From Linum tenue (taxonomy: Eukaryota; Streptophyta; Magnoliopsida; Malpighiales; Linaceae): 64,000 nt of DNA. Of the stretch, positions 31,077-41,462 are shown one piece after another (positions within the stretch are counted from its first letter, which is position 1; the number at the start of each line of letters is the position of its first letter). Location: the NCBI GenBank assembly GCA_946122785.1, contig CAMGYJ010000008.1:58758877-58822876 (forward strand). The letters are read 5' to 3'. The position numbers were made by a program, and so were the translations under genes. The notes below the pieces were generated by a model. That model was not told the origin of the DNA. It was given only the letters and a program-made list of their open reading frames with translations, and did not search any database.

Positions 31077-31093
31077 CCCCAGCAACGGCGCCA
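31077..31093 (-). promoter_or_regulatory. Primer-binding site, TGGCGCCGTTG type
   Basis: The minus strand reads TGGCGCCGTTGCTGGGG next to the LTR end, the PBS usual for Athila/Tat elements (tRNA-Asp type). One C-to-T change from the common form. Confidence 0.85.
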
Positions 31094-31095
31094 AA

Positions 31096-32498
31096 AACTT
31101 GACTCATCTTGAATATCACAATAAAAATCCAAATTAATTCCTAAGTATAAACCTTAACGGGGTGCAATATAGGGCAAGTATGTCTAAATATGGGTAATAT
31201 CTATTTTTTATCCAAAGCTTTTTCAGATTCTTTTATATTATCCAAATCTATCGAGATAGTAAAAATTAGCCAAATCTTTCGTAATATGTCAAAATATTAG
31301 TCATTTTTACATTATCGTTAATAATTTTGTAACTCTTTTCTGATTTAAAATACTAAAATTTTGGGATGTTGATATTCATTTGTCTTGTCCAAGTCAGTAT
31401 CAAGTTGTCAAGTCAATATTACTAACAAAATTGCTAATCAAAAGTTAACATTTGGCTAATTTTTAGTATTTCGATAGGTTTGGATAAATTAAAAGAATCT
31501 GAAAAGGTTTGGATAAAAAATAGATATTACCCTTTAAATATCAACCTGGGCCGGACCATGTACCCCTACTTCGATTGTTTGAAACATTATCTAGTAGTTG
31601 ATTTTTGGTGAAAACAACGATCTATAGCTAAAACGTTTGGAAAAGTAAATTGATTGTATACTAATTGAGCAGGCTTCACCTGGGTGTTGCTCCCCCTAGA
31701 TAACAATAATGACTTATCGGATCGAATTCATAGGTGTGGGAAAGGCGGTTGTAAACCGTTGGAAGTGAAACTAGTGAAAGAACACCACTCCTTTGATCGA
31801 TAAGCCAAAGGAATACGATTCAAGCTACCAAAGTAGCTCTCTTGACCTATGAACCAATGGTTGCCTAGACTTCACCCTCGAAACGGAGTTCGGGCGACCA
31901 AATTACAAACCACCCTAGGTGCTAATATGAATTAAGAGGTTTGCCCTAATTTAACCCAAGTAGAAGACAAAGATTGCCCCAGGGAACCAGCTTTTACAAG
32001 CCTCTAATCAAAGGGATTCTCCTCTACCTAGTTTAGAATAGCATAAGACATTGAAATGCACAAACACAATCAATCTTCATGAAAATACATCATAACTTTG
32101 TATTAAAACACGCCCACACACTAATCATTCAATCCATACAAACATTCACATTATTGTAGCTAGTGTTACATACACCCAAGTGAAAAGAGAAACTACTCCA
32201 TGCTAGGCAAGGAGGAAACACAAGGGAGAAGAAGGAAACCATCTTGGAGATGCTAGCCTTGCTCCTTGTGGTGTAGAGATCCTCCTTTGGGGAAGAAATT
32301 CCTAAAACCTTTCTTGGAGTTAAAACCCTAACCTCTTCTCTTCTTTGGTTCGTCAATTTCTCCCTATAGAAAGTGAATAAGAAGAAGTTTCTCACACTAG
32401 GTCTTCCCCCTTTTTTCTTCCAGCTCAGGCCTCCTTTTATATCCATTTTACGGTCACAGTTCACGGCCGTGATGTCGAGCAAATCTGCACCATTTTAG
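31096..32498 (-). repeat. Athila-like 5' LTR (interrupted by a MITE)
   Basis: Homologous to 23930-25285. Interrupted by a Mutator-like MITE at 31192-31532. The homology ends near 32498 (GCACCATTTTAGTAACC), about 400 bp short of the left LTR's full span, so the start of this LTR is truncated. Confidence 0.75.
31192..31532. mobile_element. Mutator-like MITE in the LTR
   Basis: 341 bp with TIRs of more than 40 bp, starting GGGTAATATCTATTTTTTAT and ending with its reverse complement. Flanked by a 9-bp direct repeat, TCTAAATAT (31183-31191) and TTTAAATAT (31533-31541), one mismatch. The other LTR lacks this sequence at the corresponding site. 9-bp TSD and G-starting TIR fit Mutator. Confidence 0.85.
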
Positions 32499-33986
32499 TA
32501 ACCATAGTTTCTTATACCCTTCTTTTTCCCACCTACTGACAGTTACTGATACTTTGGTTACTGAGGTGATCCGCTCCCGTAAGCTACTATTTAGTTATTA
32601 AATAAAATAACATAAATGTTGCGTGCTAAGAAAATCTCATTTACTCCGGTGATAAAACCCTAAATAAATAAATATTTGACGGTGGAGGATCACAGTTGGT
32701 TATGAATGCACAAAATAGAGTCGTTATAATATACGTACCTATTTTCCAGTTATGTAGATATATGTTGGGGTGAAATTCAATGATTGATTGACGTGCTCTA
32801 ACCTTTAAAAAAAAATTGACGTTCTCTGCCAATTTTTTTTTTTAATAAGTAATATTTTTCAGTATTTTAATGAGATAATAACATTATTTTGACGTTCTCT
32901 GCCAATTATTAATAGCCGTATTTTAAATTCCGAAAGAAATAGAAAAAAAATTGACCCCAAATTATGGGCTGATCGTCAATATTAACGGTCAAATATTTCT
33001 TCAGTTCATGACTCAGCATTCAATTTTATTTTTTTCTAAAAATATTTCAACATAACATAAATGACGAAAGAAATGTTTGACCGTTAAAATTGACGATCAA
33101 CTCAATTTCAGTCCAAATTTGTTCATTTTTTTCAGAATTTGTGAAAACGGTCTCAGGCTCAGCAAAAAAGTTGTCATTTACATTAAAGTTTAACTCAATG
33201 TAGCATACTATCTAATATGTAGTTGGTTGCAATTCCTTTATTTCTTATATTACTTCCCCTTCTAATTTGGTGCACAAAATATGCATGCATATAATATAAG
33301 AATCTGTCACAATTCAGTCCCAATTACCAAATACATAAAAAAGAATCTTTCAAAAATAAATACACGCTCCAATCTTTACGTCTTTTCGTGGAAGTAATGG
33401 TAACATTTATACCATAAAACAGATATTTACAATCATTTATTATATGAAAAATAAAAGCTTATGAATTGACGAATCACTTCTGAATCCCTGTTGGTGAATG
33501 GCGATTTACATCTACATGTCTGGTTGTTTAATAATTACTTGCTAAAATAAACATATGAATGAATATTTATATACCATATTTTATTAAATATAAATAGATT
33601 TGTTATTCATCTTTGGAATTTGTATACAAAATTGCAGTCTGACACTACATAAAAAATCCCTTGTAGCGACATTTTTATCACGACAATTCATGAATTTTAT
33701 ATTGTAGTCTACCAATTTATATCTAGAAAAAAAAGCCACGGCAGTGCATGCAATCCAACTTCGATCACGTATTTGAATTCCAGTCACTTTCTATTTGTCC
33801 TCGTCCACCCTTCACTAATCGTAAAATAATAATTAAATAAATTTCCTTACCCTCTTAGAATACGTACATAACTTCACATCAACTTCTAATACTAATTGCC
33901 ATTGCAAGATGAACACTTTTTAGGAAGAAAAAAACTGGATCAGTTTGTATTTGGCCCTCCAATTAATTTCTTTCTCCAGCACCGCC
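32499..33986. other. Intergenic, upstream of the GT106 gene
   Basis: About 1.5 kb, AT-rich, no supported gene. It holds an imperfect inverted repeat (arms 32971-33002 and 33066-33098, GATCGTCAATATTAACGG type), probably a MITE remnant, and a repeated TTGACGTTCTCTGCCAATT at 32817 and 32890. The last few hundred bases probably include the promoter of the downstream gene; I cannot place a TATA box firmly. Confidence 0.5.
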
Positions 33987-36371
33987 ATGGAGCAGTTGAA
34001 CAAGCAACTGGAAGAAGGGTTCCTCCTCCACCACCACCATGAACAGCGCCTGATCAACCACCGTGAAGTCGCCAACGGCGACAAGTTGGAACCGCCGGAG
34101 AGTTATAACGAAAAGCCATACTACGACGACGAGAAGCCCTACAGCAAGATAAAGCTGATGAACAAGCTCCACTTCATCAACACGATGAAAGCCGAGAAGA
34201 TGAAGAACGCCGTCGTCTCCAAGCTCCGGATCGCCAAGATCAGGGATTTGGCCCTTCAATTCATCAGCATGTTACTCCTCCTCTGCATCCTCTTCCACTG
34301 GAAACCACTGCGCGGCGGCGGCGGCGACGTGGCCGACTCTGATTTCTACAAGTCTCTCCCTCCAGAGAGTAAGTCATTATTATGTTGTCGAATATTGTTC
34401 ATGTCCAAAACGGGAATTTCCCTACTGATTGTTTTCTGGAATTGGGTTTCAGGGGTTTACGAGAGCAATGGATACTTGATGATATCTTCCAATGGAGGAC
34501 TGAACCAAATGCGATCCGGAGTAATTATTAACTTCAATTTTCTCTTTTTTATCTTACTATATGTGTATACGATTCTGGACCAAAAGAATTGATGACATGC
34601 AGTACATCGATTTTCAATAATTCTGCAATTCTAATTTCGATGTTGCCTTGGTTGTCAGATATGTGACATGGTGGCCATTGCAAGGTACTTGAATGTCACA
34701 TTAATTGTTCCTCAACTCGACAACACCTCCTTCTGGAATGATCAGAGGTACGTATAGAAGGCAAATAAAAACACCATTTTTGCTTACTTTTATGATGGCA
34801 ATTTCTGATCGGAATTTCGACTTACGCCAACTTGTTTGGGACCAGTATTACCTGACTCACAGTAACGTGGGCAGACATGAATTTCTAAAATTCTGAACGA
34901 ACAAACCAATGATTATATGATTGGAGGCTCTTCCAACGTTTCAATCATGCATGTATGTACAATAAATATTATAACTATTACTATTGCACCTTTAATTTTG
35001 TGATGAATTAGCACCATTTGTTGCATGTCATGTAATTAGCACAATATTTTATTTTTTGTGTGGTCACACTTTTTTTTCTCTCGAATAATAGTGTGTGGTC
35101 ACACTGATACTCTTCAATGCGGTACATGATATTTTGGCAGTCAATTTGCTGATATTTTCAACGTGGACTACTTCATTGAATCTCTAAGAGATGAGGTCAA
35201 GATACTGAAACAACTGCCTGAAGACTCAAAGCTGAAGATTGCCGAGTCAGGCTCCTTATACTCTATGGCGCCGGTCAGTTGGTCCAACATGTCATATTAC
35301 TACAACAAGGTTCGTACGTGTTCTCCACCCTCAATAATAATAAAAAAAGAGACCGAACACAATATGACGATTTTCATTTCGTACTTGTTCTATGAATATT
35401 AGATCCTGCCACGAATCAAGTCATTCGATGTCCTCCACCTCACAAAATCAGACGCCAGACTGGCCAACAACGGCGTTCCAGAGGAAGTTCAAAAGCTGAG
35501 GTGCAGAGTCAACTACCAGGCCTTGAGATTCGCTTCTCCGATCGAGAAGCTAGCCAAGAAAATCGTTAGAGTTCTCAAGCGCAACGGTCCGTTCTTAGTT
35601 CTCCACCTCAGGTACGAGATGGACATGCTGGCCTTTTCGGGGTGCAACGAAGGATGCTCGGCCGAAGAGATTCGGGAGCTCACGGCAATGAGGTACGCAT
35701 ACCCATGGTGGAAAGTGAAGGAGATCGACTCGGAGAAAGTGAGGCGAGAAGGGTTGTGCCCTTTGACACCAGAGGAAACTGCAATGGCGCTTCGAGCGCT
35801 GGATGTTGACCCCAAGATTCAAATCTACATCGCGGCGGGAGACATCTATGGAGGGGAGAGGAGGCTGGCGAGCCTGAGGGAAGCATTTCCGAGGCTGGTT
35901 AAGAAGGAGACTTTGCTCCCGGAGAAAGACCTGACGCCGTTTAGGAACCATTCAAACCAGATGGCTGCATTGGACTACCATGTGGCCGTCGAGGCTGACA
36001 TTTTTGCTCCGACATATGGCGGGAACATGGCCAAAGTTGTTGAAGGCCATAGAAGGTAATCAACTAGATGAGTCAAGGATAAAACAATGAAAAGGTTTCT
36101 TACATTGTTTTTTTTGTTTGCTGTGTGTGCTAGGTTTTTAGGGCATAGGAAGACTATATTGCTGGACAGGAAGGCTATTGTGGGGTTGGTTGATCGCTAC
36201 AAAAATAGAGACATGAGTTGGGATGAATTCTCGACAGCAATGAAGGAAGCTCACTCGGATAAGATGGGGCAGCCAACTAGGAGACTGGAGATTGCTGGAA
36301 AGCCAAAGGATGAAGACTACTTTTACACAAATCCACAAGAGTGTTTGCCTGATCATCACCTTCAAGATTGA
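33987..36371 (+). CDS. GT106 glycosyltransferase, rhamnogalacturonan-I rhamnosyltransferase-like
   Basis: Six exons: 33987-34368, 34453-34520, 34659-34747, 35141-35309, 35403-36055, 36134-36371. All junctions are GT-AG and phases agree, giving 532 aa. Type II membrane protein: cytosolic N-terminus with a His run, a membrane anchor at about residues 88-104 ([16 protein letters not shown]), then a lumenal catalytic domain. Conserved O-fucosyltransferase-fold motifs: SNGGLNQMR (140-148), [23 protein letters not shown] block, [14 protein letters not shown] (304-317), [15 protein letters not shown] and [15 protein letters not shown]. The wording is close to Arabidopsis RRT proteins, which add rhamnose to pectic rhamnogalacturonan I in the Golgi. 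Start chosen at ATG 33987 (CCGCCATGG); an in-frame ATG at 33945 would add 14 residues. A different GT106 activity is possible. Appears intact. Confidence 0.88.
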
Positions 36372-37809
36372 GAAAAATGGGTTCCGCAAAAGTTGGTTTT
36401 AATTTTGTGACAATGTGTACATAAGTACATTAACTGTACAATCAAGTCTTGGCAGCAAGATCATGATTGGAAAATAATGATTTTGCATTTCATGGGTGCT
36501 CTGTTGTATGGGAGGCGAGGAGTGCTTTTTACTCGCTCACTTTCTTTTGTTCTCCTCAGCAATGAAATTGGTTATATGGAGGGGATCAAGAATAGGTGTA
36601 GAAAGTTACTTTAAAGTTTAATCTTCTTGTATAAAGCTAGAGGTATATTCAAGAAACATTATTGAAATATTCTTCCAGAATTCTCTTCACTCTCTGTTCC
36701 TTCTTGTTGTCTGTTCTTTAATTGCAATTTCTACGAAATTATGTAGGACAATAGGAGGAATGTAATAGAGATGTTCCATTGGATTCTTCCTTTTCTTGAT
36801 AGCCGTTCTAAAGAAACATGCGCCTCCTATCCTACGCTATTATTGGGTAGGGAAGTGGTGGAGTGGGAGGTTGATTTTATCAGCTCCATCATTAGGGATG
36901 GTAATTTGAACCCGTCCCGTGATATTATCCAACCTGATCCGTGATGGGTCGAGTATTACTCAACCTGCACCCCTTTTCTGGTGAGCGTCAAAGATTAAAC
37001 CCGATCATCTATCTCCACCAAAATATTGGAAGAGATAATTAAATTGAAAATAATGGTTTGAGAGGGGTGAAACTCAGTTTAATTAATATTTAATTGCTAA
37101 TGCTATCTCTAATTTTAGAGTGATGTATATCCATTATACATTTTCAAAATAAGGAATAATGTTGCAGTTTCGATACATAACCTTCTTTGTTTCCCTTGAC
37201 AACTCTAATTTAAGCACGAATCTCAAGCGTTGCAGCTAAGAGTATTTTCGATCTCACACAAATTTTGTACGGACTATATTTTCTTCTTCTAATCTAATTA
37301 ATTGAAATCTATCAACGAAAAAGTTTACAAATGCTATGTTGAGTATTTTGTGAGAATTTATAACAACATAAAAAAACAAAACCCTCTAGGTAACATTATC
37401 TTGCTCTTCCATTCTTTTTTAATTCATATTCATTCGAGCAAAGAACATCGTACCCACTAAAATATTTAGTTTTGAACTAAATATTGTACTTCATTGCTAT
37501 CGATTTATAAATTTAGGTTCATGTTCCATGTTATGTCGACAGTTGCAAATATTTAATTGGTGCTTGGTATTTAGTATACTTGGTGATGGAGATAATAACG
37601 ATTTGAGGGAGGGAAAAGGTTGTTGAGATGAAGATATAATTTCAATGATAGAGAGAAATAGTGAATATAATTATAATGTTCATGGCTGGGAAAAGATTAA
37701 ATTTACTAAGTGAAAATTATGTTTGATATGAATTTTTGACTTTCCAATACTTATATAATTTGAACTCTTTTCCGATACCAAATAAAACATCCTTTTCATC
37801 AAATAATAG
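36372..37809. other. 3' UTR and intergenic DNA
   Basis: About 1.4 kb. The first few hundred bases are likely 3' UTR (AATAATG near 36475, AATGAAA near 36562 as weak poly(A) signals). At 36893 TAGGGATGGTAATTTGAACC resembles the left end of the TAGGGATGGC hAT family, but no right end is found. The rest is AT-rich with no gene. Confidence 0.5.
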
Positions 37810-38983
37810 TAGGGCTGTCATTTCGGTTGCCGGTTAGCGGCTAACCGGCCGGTCTAACCGCTAACCGCCGGTTAGCCGCTAACCGGAAACCGAAAAAAAC
37901 TGGCCACGGTCGGTTGTCGGAGGTGCTCCGTGGTTAGGCGGTTAGCCGAAAAACCGACGCCAGTTAAACCGGCTAACCAACGCTAACCGGCAAGCCGAAA
38001 CGATGCCGTTTTTGCCTAAATAAAACACTCCATCCCCAAATCCCCAACCCTAGCAGCCCCCATCCCCCAAATCCCCAGCCGCCTCCAGCCCTCTGCATCA
38101 CCGATGCCGAACCTTCTTCTCAGCCCTCTAATCATCGTCGACTCCGCCTCCCTCCAATCCTCCTCCCAGGTTCCCTTGCCGACTGCCAACTCTAACTTCC
38201 CCCTTCCCCCTTCTCGTGCAGCGGCGCAAGACCACCCTCGTTGCCTCTCATCTCATCTCCCCGACTCCCCTCCACCAGCCACAAAACCACCCTCGTCGAG
38301 TGAATCGTTGGAGCAGCAGGAGACGACGGAGTGGACTGTGGAGAGTGAAATCGAGGTTTTACCGGCGGTGACGACAGAGCAAGTGATGTATGGGCTTCCC
38401 CGGACGAGGAAGAACTGGAGATTGGAAGAGGGGAAATCGAGAGTGACGATGAGGTCGCTGTAGGAAGTGATGAGATGGGTCGCGACGAAGGAGGAATTCG
38501 GGTCGGGTTTGAGGGTGAGATCCGGGGTGAAGATCTGGGAAACGGAATCGGAGGTGTGGGCGAGGGAAGGTTAGCAGAGGGAGACGGCGGAGCCGGAGGA
38601 TTTGACGAGGTAAGGGTGAATGTACTCCGGGTTGTCGCCATTGTTGAGGGTGAAGTTCTGGAAGAAGGAGTTGGTGGGGAGAGGGGAAGAGAGGAGGGAA
38701 GAGGAGAAGAAGGCGGAAGGGTCGGGGAGGAAGGAAGAAGAGAGGAGGAGATATGGTTTGTTGGGTGTGGTGCAGATTTTTTGTATTTTTTTTTTGTAAA
38801 GAAAAGGTAGTTTTCTGGTTGGCCGGCTAACCGAGCCTAAAACCAAAACCGACCGGTCGGTTGGTCGGCTAACCAGACCTCTCTCACGGTCGGTGGTCGG
38901 CAGCTATAGAGGGTTGTTCGGTTTAACCGATAACCGGGTTTTCGGTTTTCGGTTTAACCGAAACCGACCGACTGCCACCCCTA
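37810..38983. mobile_element. hAT-type element carrying a GH81 gene fragment
   Basis: 1,174 bp. Termini TAGGGCTGTCATTTCGGTT...CCGACTGCCACCCCTA, imperfect TIRs with extended subterminal GGTTAGCGG / CCGGTTAACC repeats typical of plant hAT MITEs. A perfect 8-bp TSD, AATAATAG, lies at 37802-37809 and 38984-38991. The interior, unlike the ends, is C-rich coding-like DNA: the minus strand holds part of a GH81 beta-1,3-glucanase gene. No transposase, so non-autonomous. Confidence 0.9.
38301..38756 (-). pseudogene. GH81 endo-beta-1,3-glucanase N-terminal fragment
   Basis: Minus-strand coding remnant inside the hAT-type element. It reads FLPDPSAFFSS, PLPTNSFFQNFTLNNGDNPE, YIHPYLVKSS, a TAA stop at 38571-38573, then in the same frame IFTPDLTLKP, ITSYSDLIVTLDFPSSNLQF, FLVRGSPYITCSVV and STVHSVVS. 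These are the characteristic N-terminal blocks of plant GH81 glucan endo-1,3-beta-glucosidases, in order. The catalytic C-terminal half is absent. One in-frame stop and no complete ORF make it a captured gene fragment, not a gene. Confidence 0.85.
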
Positions 38984-39143
38984 AATAATAGTTATAGTTA
39001 CTATGCAATTAATGAAATGTTTCTGGCCAACAGCCGGACCCACAAACACCATTAGTATTTAGTAGAAAAGAAGAAGAAATCAGAAAATGAAGTGGAAAAG
39101 GTCAAACATAAAATAAATCTAGACCCAAAACATTTCTCATTTC

Positions 39144-39508
39144 CAAGGTTGTCAAACCGGTTTATACCGTTGTGCCGGTTTGGCAAGTGGAATGGTACGA
39201 CCGGTGGTATAACCAGTTTGTGCCGGTTCATGTCGGTTTAAAAAAATGTGAAAAAATTAATATCCAATGTATCTAATAATATATAAATCATATTTGTGGA
39301 CAATTTAGTTACAATTCAACAAATATCATCAACTTTTAACTATTACATTCATAAAATAAATAATAAATTAATTTTTTTATTCATTAAATACATTAAAATG
39401 ATGTCATTTTACTTATAATGGATAAGTCGATCATACCGGTGGTGTCATGCCGGTTTCATGACCGGTACAGGTTCAACCGGGTGGCATGCCACCGGCATGA
39501 CAACCATG
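39144..39508. mobile_element. hAT-type MITE (CAAGGTTGTC family)
   Basis: 365 bp, termini CAAGGTTGTCAAACCGG...CATGACAACCATG, perfect 8-bp TSD CTCATTTC at 39136-39143 and 39509-39516. Ends match the family at 22731; the interior differs (CCGGT-rich subterminal repeats). Confidence 0.9.
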
Positions 39509-39636
39509 CTCATTTCCAAGCTCAAAGTTTCCCGTTTTTAACTTGGATAGAAATTTGCCCAAGTCCACACAATTTCTTCAACAAGCCCCTAACAAACAAA
39601 AGAAACGTCGAAGATAAAGCCCAAACCACGAAACAC

Positions 39637-39957
39637 ATGGCTCTACGCCACAGCCGTAACCTCTGTTCCTATAGCGCCGGCGGCAGTACCAACAAAAGCA
39701 ACATCCAATACTCTCCTAACATCACCCATGAACAGTTCTGGCTGCGGGTCCAATCAATCCCGTCCACAATCCAATTCAGGTTCACTCACTCCTCCGTCGA
39801 TCCCGCTACCATTTTCGTCGCCGACATTGGAGAATTGCAGTTCCTCCACGACGTCGACGACAAGTCGTACGAGGGCGTCTCGCATCGTCCTCGCCTCTGA
39901 TGGCGCGAATGGAACATGAGGATCGCCAAGCTGATCGACACGAAGGGATCCCCCTGA
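39637..39957 (+). pseudogene. 5' fragment of an unidentified gene
   Basis: The frame starts MALRHSRNLCSYSAGG at 39637 and runs 87 codons (NITHEQFWLRVQSIPSTIQ, DPATIFVADIGELQFLHD, DKSYEGVSHRPRL) to TGA. It continues in the same frame with WREWNMRIAKLIDTKGSP before a second stop at 39955. The composition is that of a real protein, and the text after the first stop looks equally coding-like, suggesting a nonsense mutation. Downstream sequence is cut by the copia LTR at 39974. I do not recognise the family. Confidence 0.4.
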
Positions 39958-39973
39958 GTCACCTGATCTTTGT

Positions 39974-40314
39974 TAATTATTATCATTGAATGTCGTTTTG
40001 TAAATAATATAGTGTTAGTGCATGCAAACGGGCCAATTATATTGAAGGCTTATGTAGTAGCCCATCTGCCCATGAAGCCCAACCACGTGAGGCTTTGTAG
40101 AAGACGTGTGTGTGCTAGGGTTATGGGAGGTAGCAGGATATAGGAGCAACCACGATCATCTATATCTTTCACCGAAAATCATAGTAACATCAGTAGCTGA
40201 AGAGCGTTCTTGCTCTTCCGTGGATTAGTCCTGGGATTCCAGGGATACCACGTAAACTCTGTGTCCGACTCCATTTTCATTTTCGTTTCCGTTTCAATCT
40301 CTATTTAGTCAATA
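39974..40314 (+). repeat. 5' LTR of the LINE-split copia element
   Basis: Matches 50477-50803. The left terminal dinucleotide has changed from TG to TA. Followed by the PBS. Confidence 0.82.
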
Positions 40315-40408
40315 TGGTATCAGAGCCTCAGTCCATCGAATCTGATCGTCCGTACGTCTGAATTCAACCAATTTCTCTCTCTGGGAATTTCAGTTCCGTG
40401 TTTTTGTA

Positions 40409-41330
40409 GAAGGGAGAGGATTACTTGGTATACTCGATGGTACGGAGCCCAAGCCTGAAGGGAACGCTGCATCTGCACAAGTCGTTGCGACCTTGAACCA
40501 AAATGATGCTCGCGTCTTATCGTGGTTACTCGGATCTGTAGATCCCTCCACATGTCTCAGTCTTCGGTTGTATCCGACCGCCAATCGAATGTGGCAACCT
40601 CTCTCGGTAATGTATTCTTCTGTCAATGTTGCCCGTCAATTCGAGATTCAACTCTCTTTGACTCGTTTGGAGCAAGGAGATCGCACCGTTTTCGAATATA
40701 TTAACGTTGCTCAAGAGCTATTGACAGAGCAGGATCTCATTCATGCAGCTCTTTGTCCTCAAGCTGTTCTTACCGAAGATGCTATTGCGGAGAGAATGCA
40801 GACTCGGCTTCTGAATTTTCTGATGAAGCTACGACCGGAAGTTGATTCTGTTAGAGCCACGTTGCTGAATCGAGGCACTCTTCAGTTTGACGGAGTATTG
40901 GGTACTCTTGTACGAGAAGAGACACGCCTGAGAAATCAGGCTACTATTGACCTGCGCCCCGGTGAAGGCAAAGCTCTCATGGCTGCCGCAGCACAAGGAC
41001 CTCTTGGTTCGGGTCATGATTCTTCAGCATATGCGGTGGATAGACCACAATTTCAACGCCCAATTCCCTCTACTAATTTGGAGTGTCACCACTGTCGAGA
41101 AAGGGGTCATGTGAACATTGTCGCCGAAGGAATTGTTGTGTCTATTGCAAAAGAATGGGCCAAATTATTCTAGACTGCAGAACTCGAGAAAGAAATGTTG
41201 CTCGTGAAGGAAATCAGCAACTGGGTGGTTCTGGTTCTTACCCACCTCGCACTAGATATCATGATTTCCTGGAACGTCCTGCTTTTGGGGTGTATGTAGC
41301 TGAAGAAGGTTCCCATTGACAAGCAAGTAC
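40409..41330 (+). pseudogene. Copia gag (frameshifted)
   Basis: The main frame 40493-41173 encodes a UBN2-type gag core (VLSWLLGSVDPSTCLSL, MWQPLSVMYSSVNVARQF, VFEYINVAQELL, MKLRPEVDSVRATLL) and begins a CCHC knuckle (LECHHCRERGHVN). Sequence upstream (GLLGILDGTEPKPEG, from about 40420) is in another frame. A second frame 41083-41319 carries a repeated knuckle-like CVYCKRMGQ. Non-functional. Confidence 0.8.
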
Positions 41331-41462
41331 AACTCGTGATCATTGGAGGCCTGCTACAGCGCAGGGAGAAGCCAGCTCCAGCCGAGGTAATGTTGCTACT
41401 GCTGCGCGGCATGGCCAGGTAGGGGAGGCTGGGGCTGCAGCTGTCGATGTGACCATAGAGAA

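Larger units (their letters stand above)
23930..32498 (-). mobile_element. Athila-like gypsy element, gag-protease only, degenerate
   Basis: Minus-strand Ty3/gypsy element. The homologous LTR pair is at about 23930-25285 (3' LTR) and 31096-32498 (5' LTR). A PBS of TGGCGCCGTTGC type lies next to the right LTR, and a polypurine tract (minus AAGTTTGAGGGAG) next to the left LTR. Gag and protease are recognisable (31.0-27.5 kb) but decayed. The 2.2 kb where RT, RNase H and integrase should follow (27.5-25.3 kb) shows no pol motif on either strand. A foreign block carrying a J-domain fragment sits at about 28427-29400. The left LTR is truncated at the outer end and the right LTR at the other end. 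Confidence 0.82.

Noticed and set aside
32971..33098. Complete MITE upstream of the GT106 gene
   Set aside because: Only an inverted repeat is visible; no TSD or second copy in the window, so I kept it as a remnant only.
36893..37010. Full hAT MITE beginning TAGGGATGGTAA
   Set aside because: No matching right terminus or 8-bp TSD could be found.
38475..38810. Plus-strand Gly/Glu-rich ORF in the hAT-type element
   Set aside because: Antisense of the GH81 fragment; composition reflects the opposite strand's Ser/Pro codons.
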